In this document: one piece after another, positions 16,854 through 25,277 of the stretch
Layout: each line of letters opens with the position of its first letter
How positions within the stretch are numbered: the first letter of the stretch is position 1
Assembly: GCA_020634315.1 (NCBI GenBank)
Contig: JACKBV010000004.1
Location: 1 to 64,000 of the forward strand
DNA: 64,000 nt
Source: Ardenticatenaceae bacterium
Lineage (GTDB): Bacteria > Chloroflexota > Anaerolineae > Promineifilales > Promineifilaceae
Direction: 5' to 3'
Notes under the pieces: generated by a model
Seen by the model: the letters and a program-made list of their open reading frames with translations, nothing else
Databases searched by the model: none
What the model was told of the DNA's origin: nothing
Position numbers and translations under genes: made by a program

Positions 16854-16894
16854 AACGGCCGTTTTCCCAACGATGTGTGCGGGAAACGGCCGTT
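16854..16894. terminator. Terminator hairpin built from two ACGGCCGT copies
   Basis: AACGGCCGTTTTCCC (16854-16868) pairs with GGGAAACGGCCGTT (16881-16894), with one bulged T and a 12-base loop. It lies 28 bp beyond the end of the receiver-ParA gene; read on the minus strand the stem is followed by TTTTG. Second instance in the window of the repeat being used as a terminator. Confidence 0.75.
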
Positions 16895-16921
16895 CATTCA
16901 ACCCAATCCGGCTTCAGTCTC

Positions 16922-18010
16922 TCAAATCATAACCGAAACCAATTTTTGGATACCTTGATCACGTAACCACAAACGAGTCCGCGATTGCTCATTGGCATGA
17001 GGAATACGCGCCACAGGAACTCGATTCAAATCTACGCCATTAGAAACATTGCCGTGCAGCTCATTAATCACCGGCAGCAAACGCTGCGGTTCCAATCCCA
17101 ATTGCTTTGCCGAGCCAAGAAAAGCATTGTGCAGTTTATTGGCAACGGGCTGTCCCGACGTCACCATATACACCACATCAGACTTACGCAGCGCAGCCAA
17201 CGTTAACTTATTCAAATTCGATCCCAAATCCAAAATGACCTGATGCCCACTTTCCGCAATCACATCCAACGCACGTTCTAACCGGGCTGGATTAGGCATT
17301 CGGCTCGATTCCACCAACACCCCCGGCGCGGGTGTCACCCACAGGCTGGCACGATGCCGCTGCGAAAACCGTTTCACCCGGTCAATGTCTATCTCTTCTT
17401 CCGGTTCATTAAGCAGATCAATGATATGGCGATTCGTATACAAACTAAGCGCAGGAGCAATTCCCCCCAGCGGTAAATCCAAATCCATTAACATCACAGA
17501 TTGATCTTCATGCAACGCCACCGCTTCAGCTAATTGAATCGCTAACGTAGTCGTACCAACACCACCTTTTGGGCTAAAAAGGGAGGTGATACGTGCGCGT
17601 TTACTTGGCGCAGGCGCACCTTTTTCCGGGGCTGCATGATTGCGCCGTAAAACAGCCGCAATGTGCGCTTCCAATTCGTCAGCTTGAAACGGCTTCATCA
17701 AATAATCGTCAGCGCCAGCCTTAAAAGCTTGCAACTTATGCTCTTTGGTAACACACGCAGTCAGGAATATCACAGGTGTTCTGGCAGTATCTGGGTTCTC
17801 GCGAATTTCCTCACAAACCTCGAACCCATCCATTTTAGGCATCATGATGTCTAATACAATCAGGTCTGGCTTATAAGCAAAGGCTACCTCCAGCCCACTT
17901 GGGCCATCCTTTGCCGACATAACATCAAAACCGCGACGCTTCAGTTGGTGTTCCACCAGGTAACGCACTGGAAACTCGTCATCTATGACTAATATTTTTC
18001 TCTCACCCAT
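16922..18010 (-). CDS. Receiver-ParA/MinD ATPase fusion (TadZ/CpaE-like)
   Basis: 362 residues from the ATG at 18010 (MGERKILVIDDE); longer in-frame extensions have no receiver similarity. Residues 1-125 are a complete receiver with Asp54 and LMKPF. From about residue 140 there is a ParA/MinD-type ATPase with the deviant Walker A SPKGGVGTTTLA and the MLMDLDLPLGG motif. This order is that of TadZ/CpaE, the polar localisation factor for type IVc (Tad) pili and septum positioning. No tad or flp genes are present nearby, so it may be an orphan or serve another positioning task. Divergent from a second response regulator gene; no ACGGCCGT copy. Confidence 0.9.
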   Translation of the reverse strand: MGERKILVIDDEFPVRYLVEHQLKRRGFDVMSAKDGPSGLEVAFAYKPDLIVLDIMMPKMDGFEVCEEIRENPDTARTPVIFLTACVTKEHKLQAFKAGADDYLMKPFQADELEAHIAAVLRRNHAAPEKGAPAPSKRARITSLFSPKGGVGTTTLAIQLAEAVALHEDQSVMLMDLDLPLGGIAPALSLYTNRHIIDLLNEPEEEIDIDRVKRFSQRHRASLWVTPAPGVLVESSRMPNPARLERALDVIAESGHQVILDLGSNLNKLTLAALRKSDVVYMVTSGQPVANKLHNAFLGSAKQLGLEPQRLLPVINELHGNVSNGVDLNRVPVARIPHANEQSRTRLWLRDQGIQKLVSVMI

Positions 18011-18289
18011 TGCACACATACCCTTTGCGAGGATCTCTTCCCACTTTTTTTTAATTTTTATGAATAAGGACTTGGCAATACAAGATAAACTGTGGCAAGC
18101 AATCCATGAACTTCGATGATCAGTGCCGAACAAAATCATTGGAACTGCCTGATTGTTGTGCGGGGTTTGAAATTTTTATACTCATTATCATAGTCGAAAA
18201 TTGTTACAAATCCACTTAAGTAGTATTGTAATGAACTGGTATTATCATACCTTTCACGGCATCTTTGGCTTGATTGGGTATTAGTTCTA

Positions 18290-18295
18290 TATAAT
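18290..18295 (+). promoter_or_regulatory. Candidate -10 box for the downstream response regulator
   Basis: TATAAT at 18290-18295, 60 bp before the start of the response regulator, with only weak -35 candidates (TTGGCT or TTGATT at odd spacing). It lies in the 344-bp divergent region 18011-18354; I see nothing else definite there. Confidence 0.4.
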
Positions 18296-18354
18296 CGAGC
18301 AAAGAGTAGAGAAAGGAAGGGGCGATAAGCCTCAAGGATTTGAGGAGAAACAAG

Positions 18355-18750
18355 GTGGCTCAAACTGTATTGATCGTAGACGATGAGTCTATGACCCGTG
18401 ATTTATTGCGCATGATGCTTACCCCATCTGGCTTTGAAATTCATGAAGCGGAAGATGGATTAGACGCGCTAGAGAAAATCGGTTCTTTTATGCCCGACAT
18501 TGTGTTACTGGATGTGATGATGCCCAATATGGATGGCATCACGCTCTGCCAAAGACTCCGGAGTAACGGCACAACAGTAGCACTCCCAATTATTATGCTC
18601 AGTGCCAAAACAAATTTTAATGCCGTAGAAGAAGGGTTAAGCGCCGGTGCTAACAAGTACCTCACAAAGCCTATCGCACGCAAAACATTGCTTGCCACCA
18701 TCAAAGAATTAATTGGAGATGATGCGCAGGCTAGTGTGCTGTCCAGTTAA
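18355..18750 (+). CDS. Single-domain response regulator
   Basis: 131 residues starting at GTG 18355. GAGGAG seven bases upstream decides this start; an in-frame TTG at 18340 would overlap the ribosome-binding site. Complete receiver: DDE, phosphoacceptor Asp53 in VLLDVMMP, and the Lys-Pro in YLTKPI are all present. No output domain, so it probably acts through protein contact, in the manner of CheY or DivK. It is divergent from the receiver-ParA gene, and the two may belong to one signalling module. No histidine kinase in the window. Confidence 0.92.
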   Translation: MAQTVLIVDDESMTRDLLRMMLTPSGFEIHEAEDGLDALEKIGSFMPDIVLLDVMMPNMDGITLCQRLRSNGTTVALPIIMLSAKTNFNAVEEGLSAGANKYLTKPIARKTLLATIKELIGDDAQASVLSS

Positions 18751-18755
18751 CGAAA

Positions 18756-18959
18756 TTAAAACATACCCATCATGCCCATTATGCCAACAGCAAGCATAAT
18801 GCCACCAATGATGTAATACATAATAGCCGTGTTCTTATCTCCGATGACCTGACGAGTCCGGCGAATACGTCCTCGCTCCCAATAAAAGCCAGGTTTGACA
18901 ATCACGCCAAACAAAGTAAACAAACCAAAAACAATTAAAATCATATCTATAGGCTGCAT
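18756..18959 (-). CDS. Small two-helix membrane protein
   Basis: 67 residues with two hydrophobic segments separated by a basic loop (RGRIRRTRQ); ends in GIMGMMGMF. GGAG lies six bases before the ATG, which supports translation. Convergent with the response regulator gene, 5 bp apart. No family recognised; it resembles the small holin- or immunity-like proteins often found as singletons. Confidence 0.6.
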   Translation of the reverse strand: MQPIDMILIVFGLFTLFGVIVKPGFYWERGRIRRTRQVIGDKNTAIMYYIIGGIMLAVGIMGMMGMF

Positions 18960-19144
18960 ATTACCGCTCCGATTCGCTAATTTTTGCTGCCAATTGTAGT
19001 AAGGTTAAGTGCGCCTTACCAATAGAGGCAATATCAAGGGTGCAGAGCCAGACTTTCCAAGGGTTTCTATAAACCGATATGCCTCATCCCTGGCAGCTAT
19101 CATCACATCATGACAACAATGTGCTGGAATATGATCTTTAACAC

Positions 19145-19174
19145 TTGACACAGAAATTCTCAGATCGTTATGCT
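19145..19174 (+). promoter_or_regulatory. Candidate sigma70-type promoter
   Basis: Perfect -35 TTGACA at 19145-19150, then 18 bases, then TATGCT at 19169-19174. It is about 80 bp upstream of the hypothetical gene at 19257. The rest of the 297-bp gap 18960-19256 shows nothing. Confidence 0.4.
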
Positions 19175-19256
19175 AAGAATATAACTGCGGAACGTTGCCG
19201 GCATCGCCCCAACGCAGTCATGTACAGGGTGTAGTTTTGCAAAAAGGGGTGCAGCA

Positions 19257-19829
19257 ATGGGACGTGATGTATTAGAGCAAGACCTGAATATTCTGGAAAG
19301 AATGGTTTCTTACTTGGGAGAGTATTTGCTCAGTGAAGAAACGCATTGGGAAATGCGCGAGCCAGGTATGCCTAAACTTACAATTGGTGGCTGTTTGATG
19401 CGCCTGCATCGGCTCCATACCTTGCAAGATCAACTCTCCCCCACCTGTCAGGAACAATTAAATAAAGTAACGGAACAGTTTGAAACAGTATTGCAAGGTT
19501 CCATCGTTCGTTTTGAAGAAAAAACACACCAGGAACTTCATGCAAGGTTACATAATTGGGTTTCTTATTTTGCCGATCTCAGCCGCCATATGTTGGTTGA
19601 CCAAGGGTATTTTGCTGACAAGGTGGATACCCGTGTTGTGATTACGGCGATGGTCGATAAGATGCAAACTGCGCCATACAATCTGCAAGGGCAAATCAAG
19701 AATGAGGTAATCTCGCTGGATAACAACTTACGGCAACGTTGGCAAACAGGAGCGTTTATCTGGGATGCGACATGGCAAGCGGCATATCCTGTGACCAAGT
19801 ATTGGTTCTTGTACGGCATGCCCAAATGA
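19257..19829 (+). CDS. Hypothetical helical protein
   Basis: 190 residues, soluble, almost wholly alpha-helical by composition, no membrane segment and no recognised domain. AGGGGTG lies five bases before the ATG. The central part (RLHRLHTLQDQL to the HNWVSYFADL region) has heptad-like spacing and could form a helical bundle. The gene stands alone. It lies in the motif-free stretch 16.9-19.9 kb. A conserved lineage-specific protein is the best description. Confidence 0.7.
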   Translation: MGRDVLEQDLNILERMVSYLGEYLLSEETHWEMREPGMPKLTIGGCLMRLHRLHTLQDQLSPTCQEQLNKVTEQFETVLQGSIVRFEEKTHQELHARLHNWVSYFADLSRHMLVDQGYFADKVDTRVVITAMVDKMQTAPYNLQGQIKNEVISLDNNLRQRWQTGAFIWDATWQAAYPVTKYWFLYGMPK

Positions 19830-20116
19830 GCCGCCCTCAACGATTTACGATAGTGACCACGACAACACTCTAACGGCAGTGGCATTGTGGCTGGGGCGAT
19901 ATATCGAGATATGTAATAGAGAACGGCCGTATCAAGCGCCGAGTATCCAGTTCTTGCTCCATATCGGCTACCCAAACAGTAGCCAAGTTAATCACTGCCC
20001 GTTAGCTGCCAGGTATTCTCGTTTCTGCTTTTTCGCCTGCTTTTCCCCTGCATTCCATTTGTTTTTCTCCCGTCCACCGTTTTTGGAAATCCTCACAACA
20101 GAACACGAAATGAGTA

Positions 20117-20173
20117 TTGACAATCAGGCTTAGTTTGTGATATTAATTATTTAATTCACTGAATCAAATAATT
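20117..20173 (+). promoter_or_regulatory. Promoter and overlapping operator of the ROK gene
   Basis: TTGACA (20117-20122), 18 bases, TATTAA (20141-20146) form a good sigma70 promoter. Directly on it lies an imperfect palindrome, 20145-20173: AATTATTTAATTCA, one base, TGAATCAAATAATT, one mismatch in 14-bp arms. A/T-rich dyads of this type are usual ROK (NagC/XylR-like) operators, so autorepression is likely. The rest of the 373-bp gap 19830-20202 holds one ACGGCCGT copy (19923) and no convincing gene. Confidence 0.6.
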
Positions 20174-20202
20174 ATGCGGCGCTAAGGTGGAATGAAAAAC
20201 AT

Positions 20203-21432
20203 ATGCAAAAAGGTGACCGTACCTTAATCAAGAAAATGAATCAGCGATTGGTTTTGCGACTCATTCAAAGCCGGGGACCTATTGCACGCCGAGATATAGC
20301 GCATATGTCTGGCCTCAGTCCCGCGTCTGTGACCGGTATTACTGGGGAGCTGATTGAACTAGGCCTTGTGCTAGAGGCAGGGGAAATCGAAAATGAAGAT
20401 CGGGCTGGGCGCCGCGCAATCAAATTACAATTAAATCCAGAAGCGGGTTATGTTGTCGGTGTTCTCCTGGCCATGCACAAGTTTACCTGTGTCCTGACAG
20501 ACTTGGATGCCAATGTCCTTTACTGCAATATTCATAATCTCCCAGTAAAGGACTCGCCAGGTATGCCATATGATCCAGAATCCATCTCCCAAGCTATCAT
20601 TCAAGCTATTGATGGCCTGTTAAAACAGGCAAAGCTTAAGACTGATCAACTGATGGGAATTGGTATCGGTATCAATGGTATTGTGGATTATGAGGCTGGC
20701 ATTGCTTTATTTGCTCCTCACTATAATTGGCACAATGTGCCCCTTGCCTCCCCCATTGCTGAATATTTTGGAATCCCCGTGCATTTAGAAAACGATGCTC
20801 GTTCGCTAACCATTGCCGAACAGTTGTTTGGTGTCGGTCGTGATGTCGATCATTTTGTAGCTGCTGCCATTGGTTACGGTATCGGCTCTGGAATAGTGAC
20901 AAACGGTCAGATTTACCGTGGTGGTTCTGGCGGTGCCGGGGAATTTGGACATATTGTTCTTAAAAAAGATGGGCCACTATGTTCATGTGGCAAACGAGGT
21001 TGCCTTGAATCTCTGGCTGCTGTTCCTGCTATTTTTCGCCAGATAGAAGAGGCAATCGCGTCTGGCGAAGCTACTGTTTTGGCTAATGCCAAACCACTTT
21101 CACTAGAGGCCGTGACGACAGCTGTTCAGGAAGGGGATGCGGTGGCTCTGCGTGTTGTTGCTGAGGCTGGACGCTGGTTAGGTCAAGGCATGGCAACATT
21201 GGTAAATGTGCTTAACCCTGAGTTATTTATCATTAATGGAGAAGCGGCCTGCTTGGGAAAGCACTTTTTGGAGCCGATGGAAGAAGCCATACATGAGTAT
21301 GCTTTCGATGGTCTATCTGACTCTTTTCGCATTACGACTGAGCCTGGTGGCACGGAAGTGTGGGCACAAGGTATTGCTACGGTAGTCCTTAGCTCGCTTT
21401 TCACTTCGGACAAAAATGACCGCCTTTTTTGA
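20203..21432 (+). CDS. ROK family transcriptional regulator
   Basis: 409 residues. N-terminal winged helix (LIQSRGPIARRDIAHMSGLSPASVTGITGELIELGL), then an ASKHA sugar-kinase-like domain. GYGIGSGIVTNGQIYRGGSGGAGEFGHI is split over the ROK signature, and CSCGKRGCLE is the zinc-binding CxCGxxGCxE motif. Both DNA-binding and sugar-binding parts are complete, so this is a repressor of NagC/XylR type rather than a kinase. It is directly upstream of the sugar ABC importer and glycosidase genes, and its own promoter carries a dyad. Likely inducer: a sugar released by those enzymes. Confidence 0.95.
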   Translation: MQKGDRTLIKKMNQRLVLRLIQSRGPIARRDIAHMSGLSPASVTGITGELIELGLVLEAGEIENEDRAGRRAIKLQLNPEAGYVVGVLLAMHKFTCVLTDLDANVLYCNIHNLPVKDSPGMPYDPESISQAIIQAIDGLLKQAKLKTDQLMGIGIGINGIVDYEAGIALFAPHYNWHNVPLASPIAEYFGIPVHLENDARSLTIAEQLFGVGRDVDHFVAAAIGYGIGSGIVTNGQIYRGGSGGAGEFGHIVLKKDGPLCSCGKRGCLESLAAVPAIFRQIEEAIASGEATVLANAKPLSLEAVTTAVQEGDAVALRVVAEAGRWLGQGMATLVNVLNPELFIINGEAACLGKHFLEPMEEAIHEYAFDGLSDSFRITTEPGGTEVWAQGIATVVLSSLFTSDKNDRLF

Positions 21433-21529
21433 AAATCTATCAAATTTTTGCAGTGACGATATGGAGGTGACTATAGGACGATAGGATCGTGATTAATTAA
21501 AGCACAAGTCAACAATTAGGTTAGGAAGA

Positions 21530-21566
21530 GGAGACGCCGAACATCTTGGCGGACGACGGCGTCTCC
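21530..21566 (+). promoter_or_regulatory. Stem-loop upstream of the solute-binding protein gene
   Basis: GGAGACGCCG (21530-21539) pairs exactly with CGGCGTCTCC (21557-21566). It lies about 100 bp after the ROK stop codon and has no T-run, so it could end the ROK transcript weakly or be a leader structure. The 274-bp gap 21433-21706 also has a TTGACA at 21649-21654 without a matching -10 box. Confidence 0.4.
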
Positions 21567-21706
21567 ACGAGTAAGCACAATCATATTCCTTTCTGTGTGA
21601 ACAGAAGGATATGTTGGCCTTCTCACATAGTACATACTTATGATTAATTTGACAAAAAGTAAAAGGTATTTGAGTGCGCTAAACGTCAGCACCCCCTAGG
21701 AGAAAA

Positions 21707-23065
21707 ATGAAAAACCACAATATCTTACTGATTATTCTTTTGGCGCTTGGATTGATTTTGGTGGCATGCGGTGAGCAAACGGGAGAAACGGCCGTTTCCA
21801 ATACAGAATCACAACCAGCTGCCACTACATCCGCCGATACCCCATCCGAAGAAGCGCTCGCCGAAGAAAAAACAATCAGCTTTCTTTCTGGCCAGGACGA
21901 AAACACAGGTTATACAAAAATCATCCTCGAACTGACCAATGAATATATAGCAGAACACCCCAATGTCTCTATTGAGTTTGAATATTACGCCCAAACTGAC
22001 TTACAAGGTCGCACCCAACAATTGGCGGCTGCCGGAGCGTTACCCACGTTATTCCCCAACCCCGCCAACGAAACTCTGGATCAAATGTATGAAAATGGGC
22101 AGTTGGTTAACATTGAAGCCGCTTTCAAAGAATTAGGGATTTGGGATCAACTCAATTCGGGCACTGTCGCATTATTGAAATCCAAAGAAGTCGATCCCAA
22201 CGCTCTCTATGAACTACCCGTTGAACTGAACATCGAAGGCTTCTGGTACAACAAGCAAATATTTGCTGACAATGGCATTGAAGTCCCAACCACATGGGAT
22301 GAATTGCTTGCTGCTGCCGCGATCTTGAATGAAGCCGGTATTCAACCCTTTTCCGCTTCCGGTCAACAAGGTTGGCCTCTTACTCGTCTGCTGGGTGGGT
22401 ATGCAGCCCGTTATTATGGCGTTGATGCGATGTCCCGTGTAGCCAGTGGCGACCTACAACTAACCGATCCTGGTTTTATAACGGCTGCCGACACCCTCAA
22501 GTCGATGGTTGATCTAGGTTATTTCGGCCAAGGCTTAACCACGATTGACTACAATACGGCCGTTGACTTGTTTGTACAGGGCAAAGCAGCCATGTTCTAC
22601 ATGGGTAGTTGGGAGTTACGCACCTTTAACAACCCTGAGGTGAATCTGATCGGCGCCGATAATATCGGCCTCTTTAACGTGCCCTTAGTAGAAGGCGGTA
22701 ATGGATCATTAGATGATTGGAGCATGAACGCAGGCTTGACTTTAGCAGTCAATAACGATCATTACGATCCAATCGTAGCGGATTGGTTAAAGTATGTCTT
22801 CAGCAACTTTGGCGATCGCTCAATGAGCGAGTTAGGTGCCATCACTGGATTCAACGTCAACACCATGCCTGAAGATATACCACCTCTCACCCAAATGACC
22901 CTGGAAACGATTGAAAACGTCAAAGCTGGCTACCTTTGGTGGGAAGCACTCTTCAATGCTGTTGGCAATCAATCATCCACCGACCTTGCACAAACCCTGG
23001 TATCTGATTCTGACTACACAGGGGAACAATATATGACTGACTTGCAATCTGCACTCAATCAATAA
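21707..23065 (+). CDS. Sugar ABC transporter, substrate-binding lipoprotein (family 1)
   Basis: 452 residues. Signal peptide of lipoprotein type: basic start, hydrophobic LLIILLALGLILV, lipobox LVAC with Cys near residue 22, then a Ser/Thr/Ala/Glu linker. The mature part is a family 1 extracellular solute-binding protein (ITFLSGQDENTGYTKI, LPVELNIEGFWYNKQIF, AMFYMGSWEL). TAGGAG precedes the ATG. First gene of the importer; the two permeases follow after a 182-bp gap with a stable hairpin. No ATPase gene is in the cluster, so a shared MsmK/UgpC-type ATPase encoded elsewhere is likely. Two ACGGCCGT copies, one in the linker. Confidence 0.95.
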   Translation: MKNHNILLIILLALGLILVACGEQTGETAVSNTESQPAATTSADTPSEEALAEEKTISFLSGQDENTGYTKIILELTNEYIAEHPNVSIEFEYYAQTDLQGRTQQLAAAGALPTLFPNPANETLDQMYENGQLVNIEAAFKELGIWDQLNSGTVALLKSKEVDPNALYELPVELNIEGFWYNKQIFADNGIEVPTTWDELLAAAAILNEAGIQPFSASGQQGWPLTRLLGGYAARYYGVDAMSRVASGDLQLTDPGFITAADTLKSMVDLGYFGQGLTTIDYNTAVDLFVQGKAAMFYMGSWELRTFNNPEVNLIGADNIGLFNVPLVEGGNGSLDDWSMNAGLTLAVNNDHYDPIVADWLKYVFSNFGDRSMSELGAITGFNVNTMPEDIPPLTQMTLETIENVKAGYLWWEALFNAVGNQSSTDLAQTLVSDSDYTGEQYMTDLQSALNQ

Positions 23066-23081
23066 CAATGCCCAACAAACT

Positions 23082-23125
23082 CCCTCGAAATGCCTCTAAA
23101 TGTAAACACAGGGGCATTTCGAGGG
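23082..23125 (+). promoter_or_regulatory. Intercistronic mRNA-stabilising stem-loop
   Basis: CCCTCGAAATGCC (23082-23094) and its exact complement (23113-23125), 18-base loop, no T-run, 16 bp after the solute-binding protein stop. Such hairpins after binding-protein genes usually protect the upstream message and give it higher output than the permeases. Confidence 0.7.
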
Positions 23126-23177
23126 ATCCCAGATGGGGCCAAATTTCCATCTAATGAACTCGCGTAGAGAAATTGTT

Positions 23178-23193
23178 TGTGATTTATATCACC
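23178..23193 (+). promoter_or_regulatory. CRP-type site upstream of the sugar permease genes
   Basis: TGTGA (23178-23182), six bases, TCACC (23189-23193): nine of ten positions match TGTGA-N6-TCACA. It is 55 bp before the permease start, and suggests a second, catabolite-controlled promoter inside the importer operon. Confidence 0.4.
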
Positions 23194-23247
23194 CTGTATA
23201 AGCAGGCAGGATGCTGTTTTTAGCAAGATCACCGTTGAGGTGAGACT

Positions 23248-24132
23248 ATGAATAAAGTTTTATCCAATCGTTTTGCAATTTTTGTCTTTCTTGGCCCAGC
23301 TTTATTGTTGTACACAGTCATCCTGCTGATTCCTATTGGATGGGCACTGGGATTTACAGCATTCAAAGGCTCCCCAATTAGTGGGTTTGAATTTGCAGGC
23401 TTTGACAATTACATCCGCCTTATTGGTGACAAAGCTGTACGGGACGCTTTTTGGTTTGGGCTTAAATATGCCGCCGTTGTATCTGGAGGGCAGGTATTGT
23501 TGGGCCTCATTCTGTCCCTTATCTATGTCTTTTATCTGAAGAGTGGGACAGCCTGGATTCGCACGCTGATATTCTTTCCAGTTGTTTTACCCACAGTTGC
23601 TGTGGCCCAAATTTTTTCCAAATTATTTGCGATTGCTCCTCAGTATGGTCTGGTTAACTCCTTACTCGCAGCAATTGGATTGGAATCTTTTGTCCAGGCA
23701 TGGCTAGGACAAGGCGATACCGCTTTTTGGGTCATCGTGATTATGGATATATGGCGGGCAATGGGATTTTACGCCATTTTGCTATATGCCGGCGTCATTG
23801 ACATTCCGACAGAACTCATTGAAGCAGCCCGTATAGATGGTGCATCAGATTATCAAATCGCCCGAAAGGTAATTATTCCTCTCCTCAGACCTGTCCTTGT
23901 TTCCGCAATCGTTTTTTCTCTAAACGGTACTTTAAAAGTTTTCGATACCATCTTAGCCTTGACCAATGGCGGGCCAGGAACGGCAACAAGCCCTCTAACC
24001 GTCTATTTTTATAAAGTGGCCTTCAGCTTTAGCCAATATGGTTATGGAAGCACGATTGCCGTCTTATTGACGCTTATGAGCCTGGTCGTGACGTTATTGG
24101 TCTTAGGTCTCAGTCGTCGTGCTGAATATTAG
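23248..24132 (+). CDS. Sugar ABC transporter permease (MalF/UgpA-like)
   Basis: 294 residues, six membrane segments. The EAA loop that docks to the ATPase reads ELIEAARIDGASDYQIARKVIIPLL in the usual place, about residue 190-215. GAGGTGAG lies before the ATG. It forms the transport channel with the next gene product; the pair belongs to the CUT1 subfamily that takes up oligosaccharides. No ACGGCCGT copy and A/T-richer DNA than the exporter genes upstream. Confidence 0.95.
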   Translation: MNKVLSNRFAIFVFLGPALLLYTVILLIPIGWALGFTAFKGSPISGFEFAGFDNYIRLIGDKAVRDAFWFGLKYAAVVSGGQVLLGLILSLIYVFYLKSGTAWIRTLIFFPVVLPTVAVAQIFSKLFAIAPQYGLVNSLLAAIGLESFVQAWLGQGDTAFWVIVIMDIWRAMGFYAILLYAGVIDIPTELIEAARIDGASDYQIARKVIIPLLRPVLVSAIVFSLNGTLKVFDTILALTNGGPGTATSPLTVYFYKVAFSFSQYGYGSTIAVLLTLMSLVVTLLVLGLSRRAEY

Positions 24133-24153
24133 CCCTTTGTTGAAGGATGTTTC

Positions 24154-24990
24154 ATGAAGAAAAAAGTTGCACCTAGAAGAATTTTCTTTCTGCTGACTCT
24201 TGGTGTTTTATTGTTGATTGAGATTTATCCAATTTTCTGGCTGTTGATGTCTTCGATTAAAGGGCCAGACGAGTTCAGTTTACGCCCTATGTATGCCTTG
24301 CCTGAGACATTTCATTGGCAGAATTATGTCCAGGCATGGACCGCAGGCAAGATGAGTATCTATTTTCGCAACAGTGTTCTGGCAACACTTCCGGCAATTA
24401 TCCTTACCATGCTTTTGGGAGTGATGGCAGCCTTTGCAATCGAAATACTGACCTGGCGATTCAAAAGCGGTGTTCTGTTTCTCTTTTTGGCAGGGATTAT
24501 GGTGCCAGCACAAATTGTGCTGCTCCCGCTGTTCACCATCTATTACAAATTGCATTTGACTAACAATTTAATCGGCCTGATTCTGGTGTACACAGTCTTT
24601 GGTATGCCCCTAACCGTATTTTTAATGACCAGTTACTTGAAAGCGATACCACGCGAAATATTTGAAGCTGCCATTATGGATGGGGCCAGCATCTTTCAGG
24701 TCTTTTATCTAATTACTGTACCTATGCTTGCTAACGCAATTGTCACATTGGCCCTCGTACAGTTCTTCTTTGTCTGGAATGATTTATTGCTCTCTCTAAC
24801 TTTTATTAGTGATACCAATCTGCGTACAGTGCAGACTGGCTTGCTAAGTTTTGTAGGTCAATTTGGCCAACGAGAATGGGGGCCAACTTTTGCCAGTATT
24901 TCTCTAACTGTCATTCCCACGTTGTTGATTTATCTATTTTTGAACAATAAGGTGATCAAAGGATTAACAGCCGGTGCCGTCAAAGGTTAA
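24154..24990 (+). CDS. Sugar ABC transporter permease (MalG/UgpE-like)
   Basis: 278 residues, six membrane segments, CUT1 type. The EAA loop reads EIFEAAIMDGASIFQVFYLITVPML. Starts 21 bp after the first permease with AAGGATG as ribosome-binding site. The C-terminus NNKVIKGLTAGAVKG is the normal family end, so the gene is full length. Confidence 0.95.
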   Translation: MKKKVAPRRIFFLLTLGVLLLIEIYPIFWLLMSSIKGPDEFSLRPMYALPETFHWQNYVQAWTAGKMSIYFRNSVLATLPAIILTMLLGVMAAFAIEILTWRFKSGVLFLFLAGIMVPAQIVLLPLFTIYYKLHLTNNLIGLILVYTVFGMPLTVFLMTSYLKAIPREIFEAAIMDGASIFQVFYLITVPMLANAIVTLALVQFFFVWNDLLLSLTFISDTNLRTVQTGLLSFVGQFGQREWGPTFASISLTVIPTLLIYLFLNNKVIKGLTAGAVKG

Positions 24991-25277
24991 CAGAATGTGA
25001 CCTGACTACCCCCACATAACGCGCTACCACTGTTTATTTCCATGGCTAATCTGATGAACTGGCCGCAAAGCCCGACCACGCCAAGGCTTTGACTGGCAAG
25101 GTGTGGTCATTCTATCCAATTGCCGTGCATGTTGCAGGTGGTCATAGATTTGGCTTAACCCTCGACCGACTACGATATGAGATGCACCGGCAAGATTAGA
25201 TGTAACGACTTTAGAAAACATTGACACACAAATAACTTCCTAATCGCAATTGCGAGAGAAGGGAGAAGGATAAAAGT
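24991..25277. other. Intergenic region before the glycosidase genes
   Basis: 287 bp without a convincing gene. It holds TTGACA (25221-25226), the perfect palindrome TCGCAATTGCGA (25244-25255) and the ribosome-binding site GGGAGAAGGA of the GH43 gene. The palindrome could be a regulator site. A 67-codon minus-strand frame (25024-25227) matches nothing I recognise. Confidence 0.5.

Noticed and set aside
19879..20133. 84-codon frame before the ROK gene
   Set aside because: Runs through the promoter and operator of the ROK gene, unlike a protein in composition, no start signal.
25024..25227. 67-codon minus-strand frame between permease and GH43 genes
   Set aside because: No recognised similarity or ribosome-binding site; could be a decayed gene, but nothing supports it.
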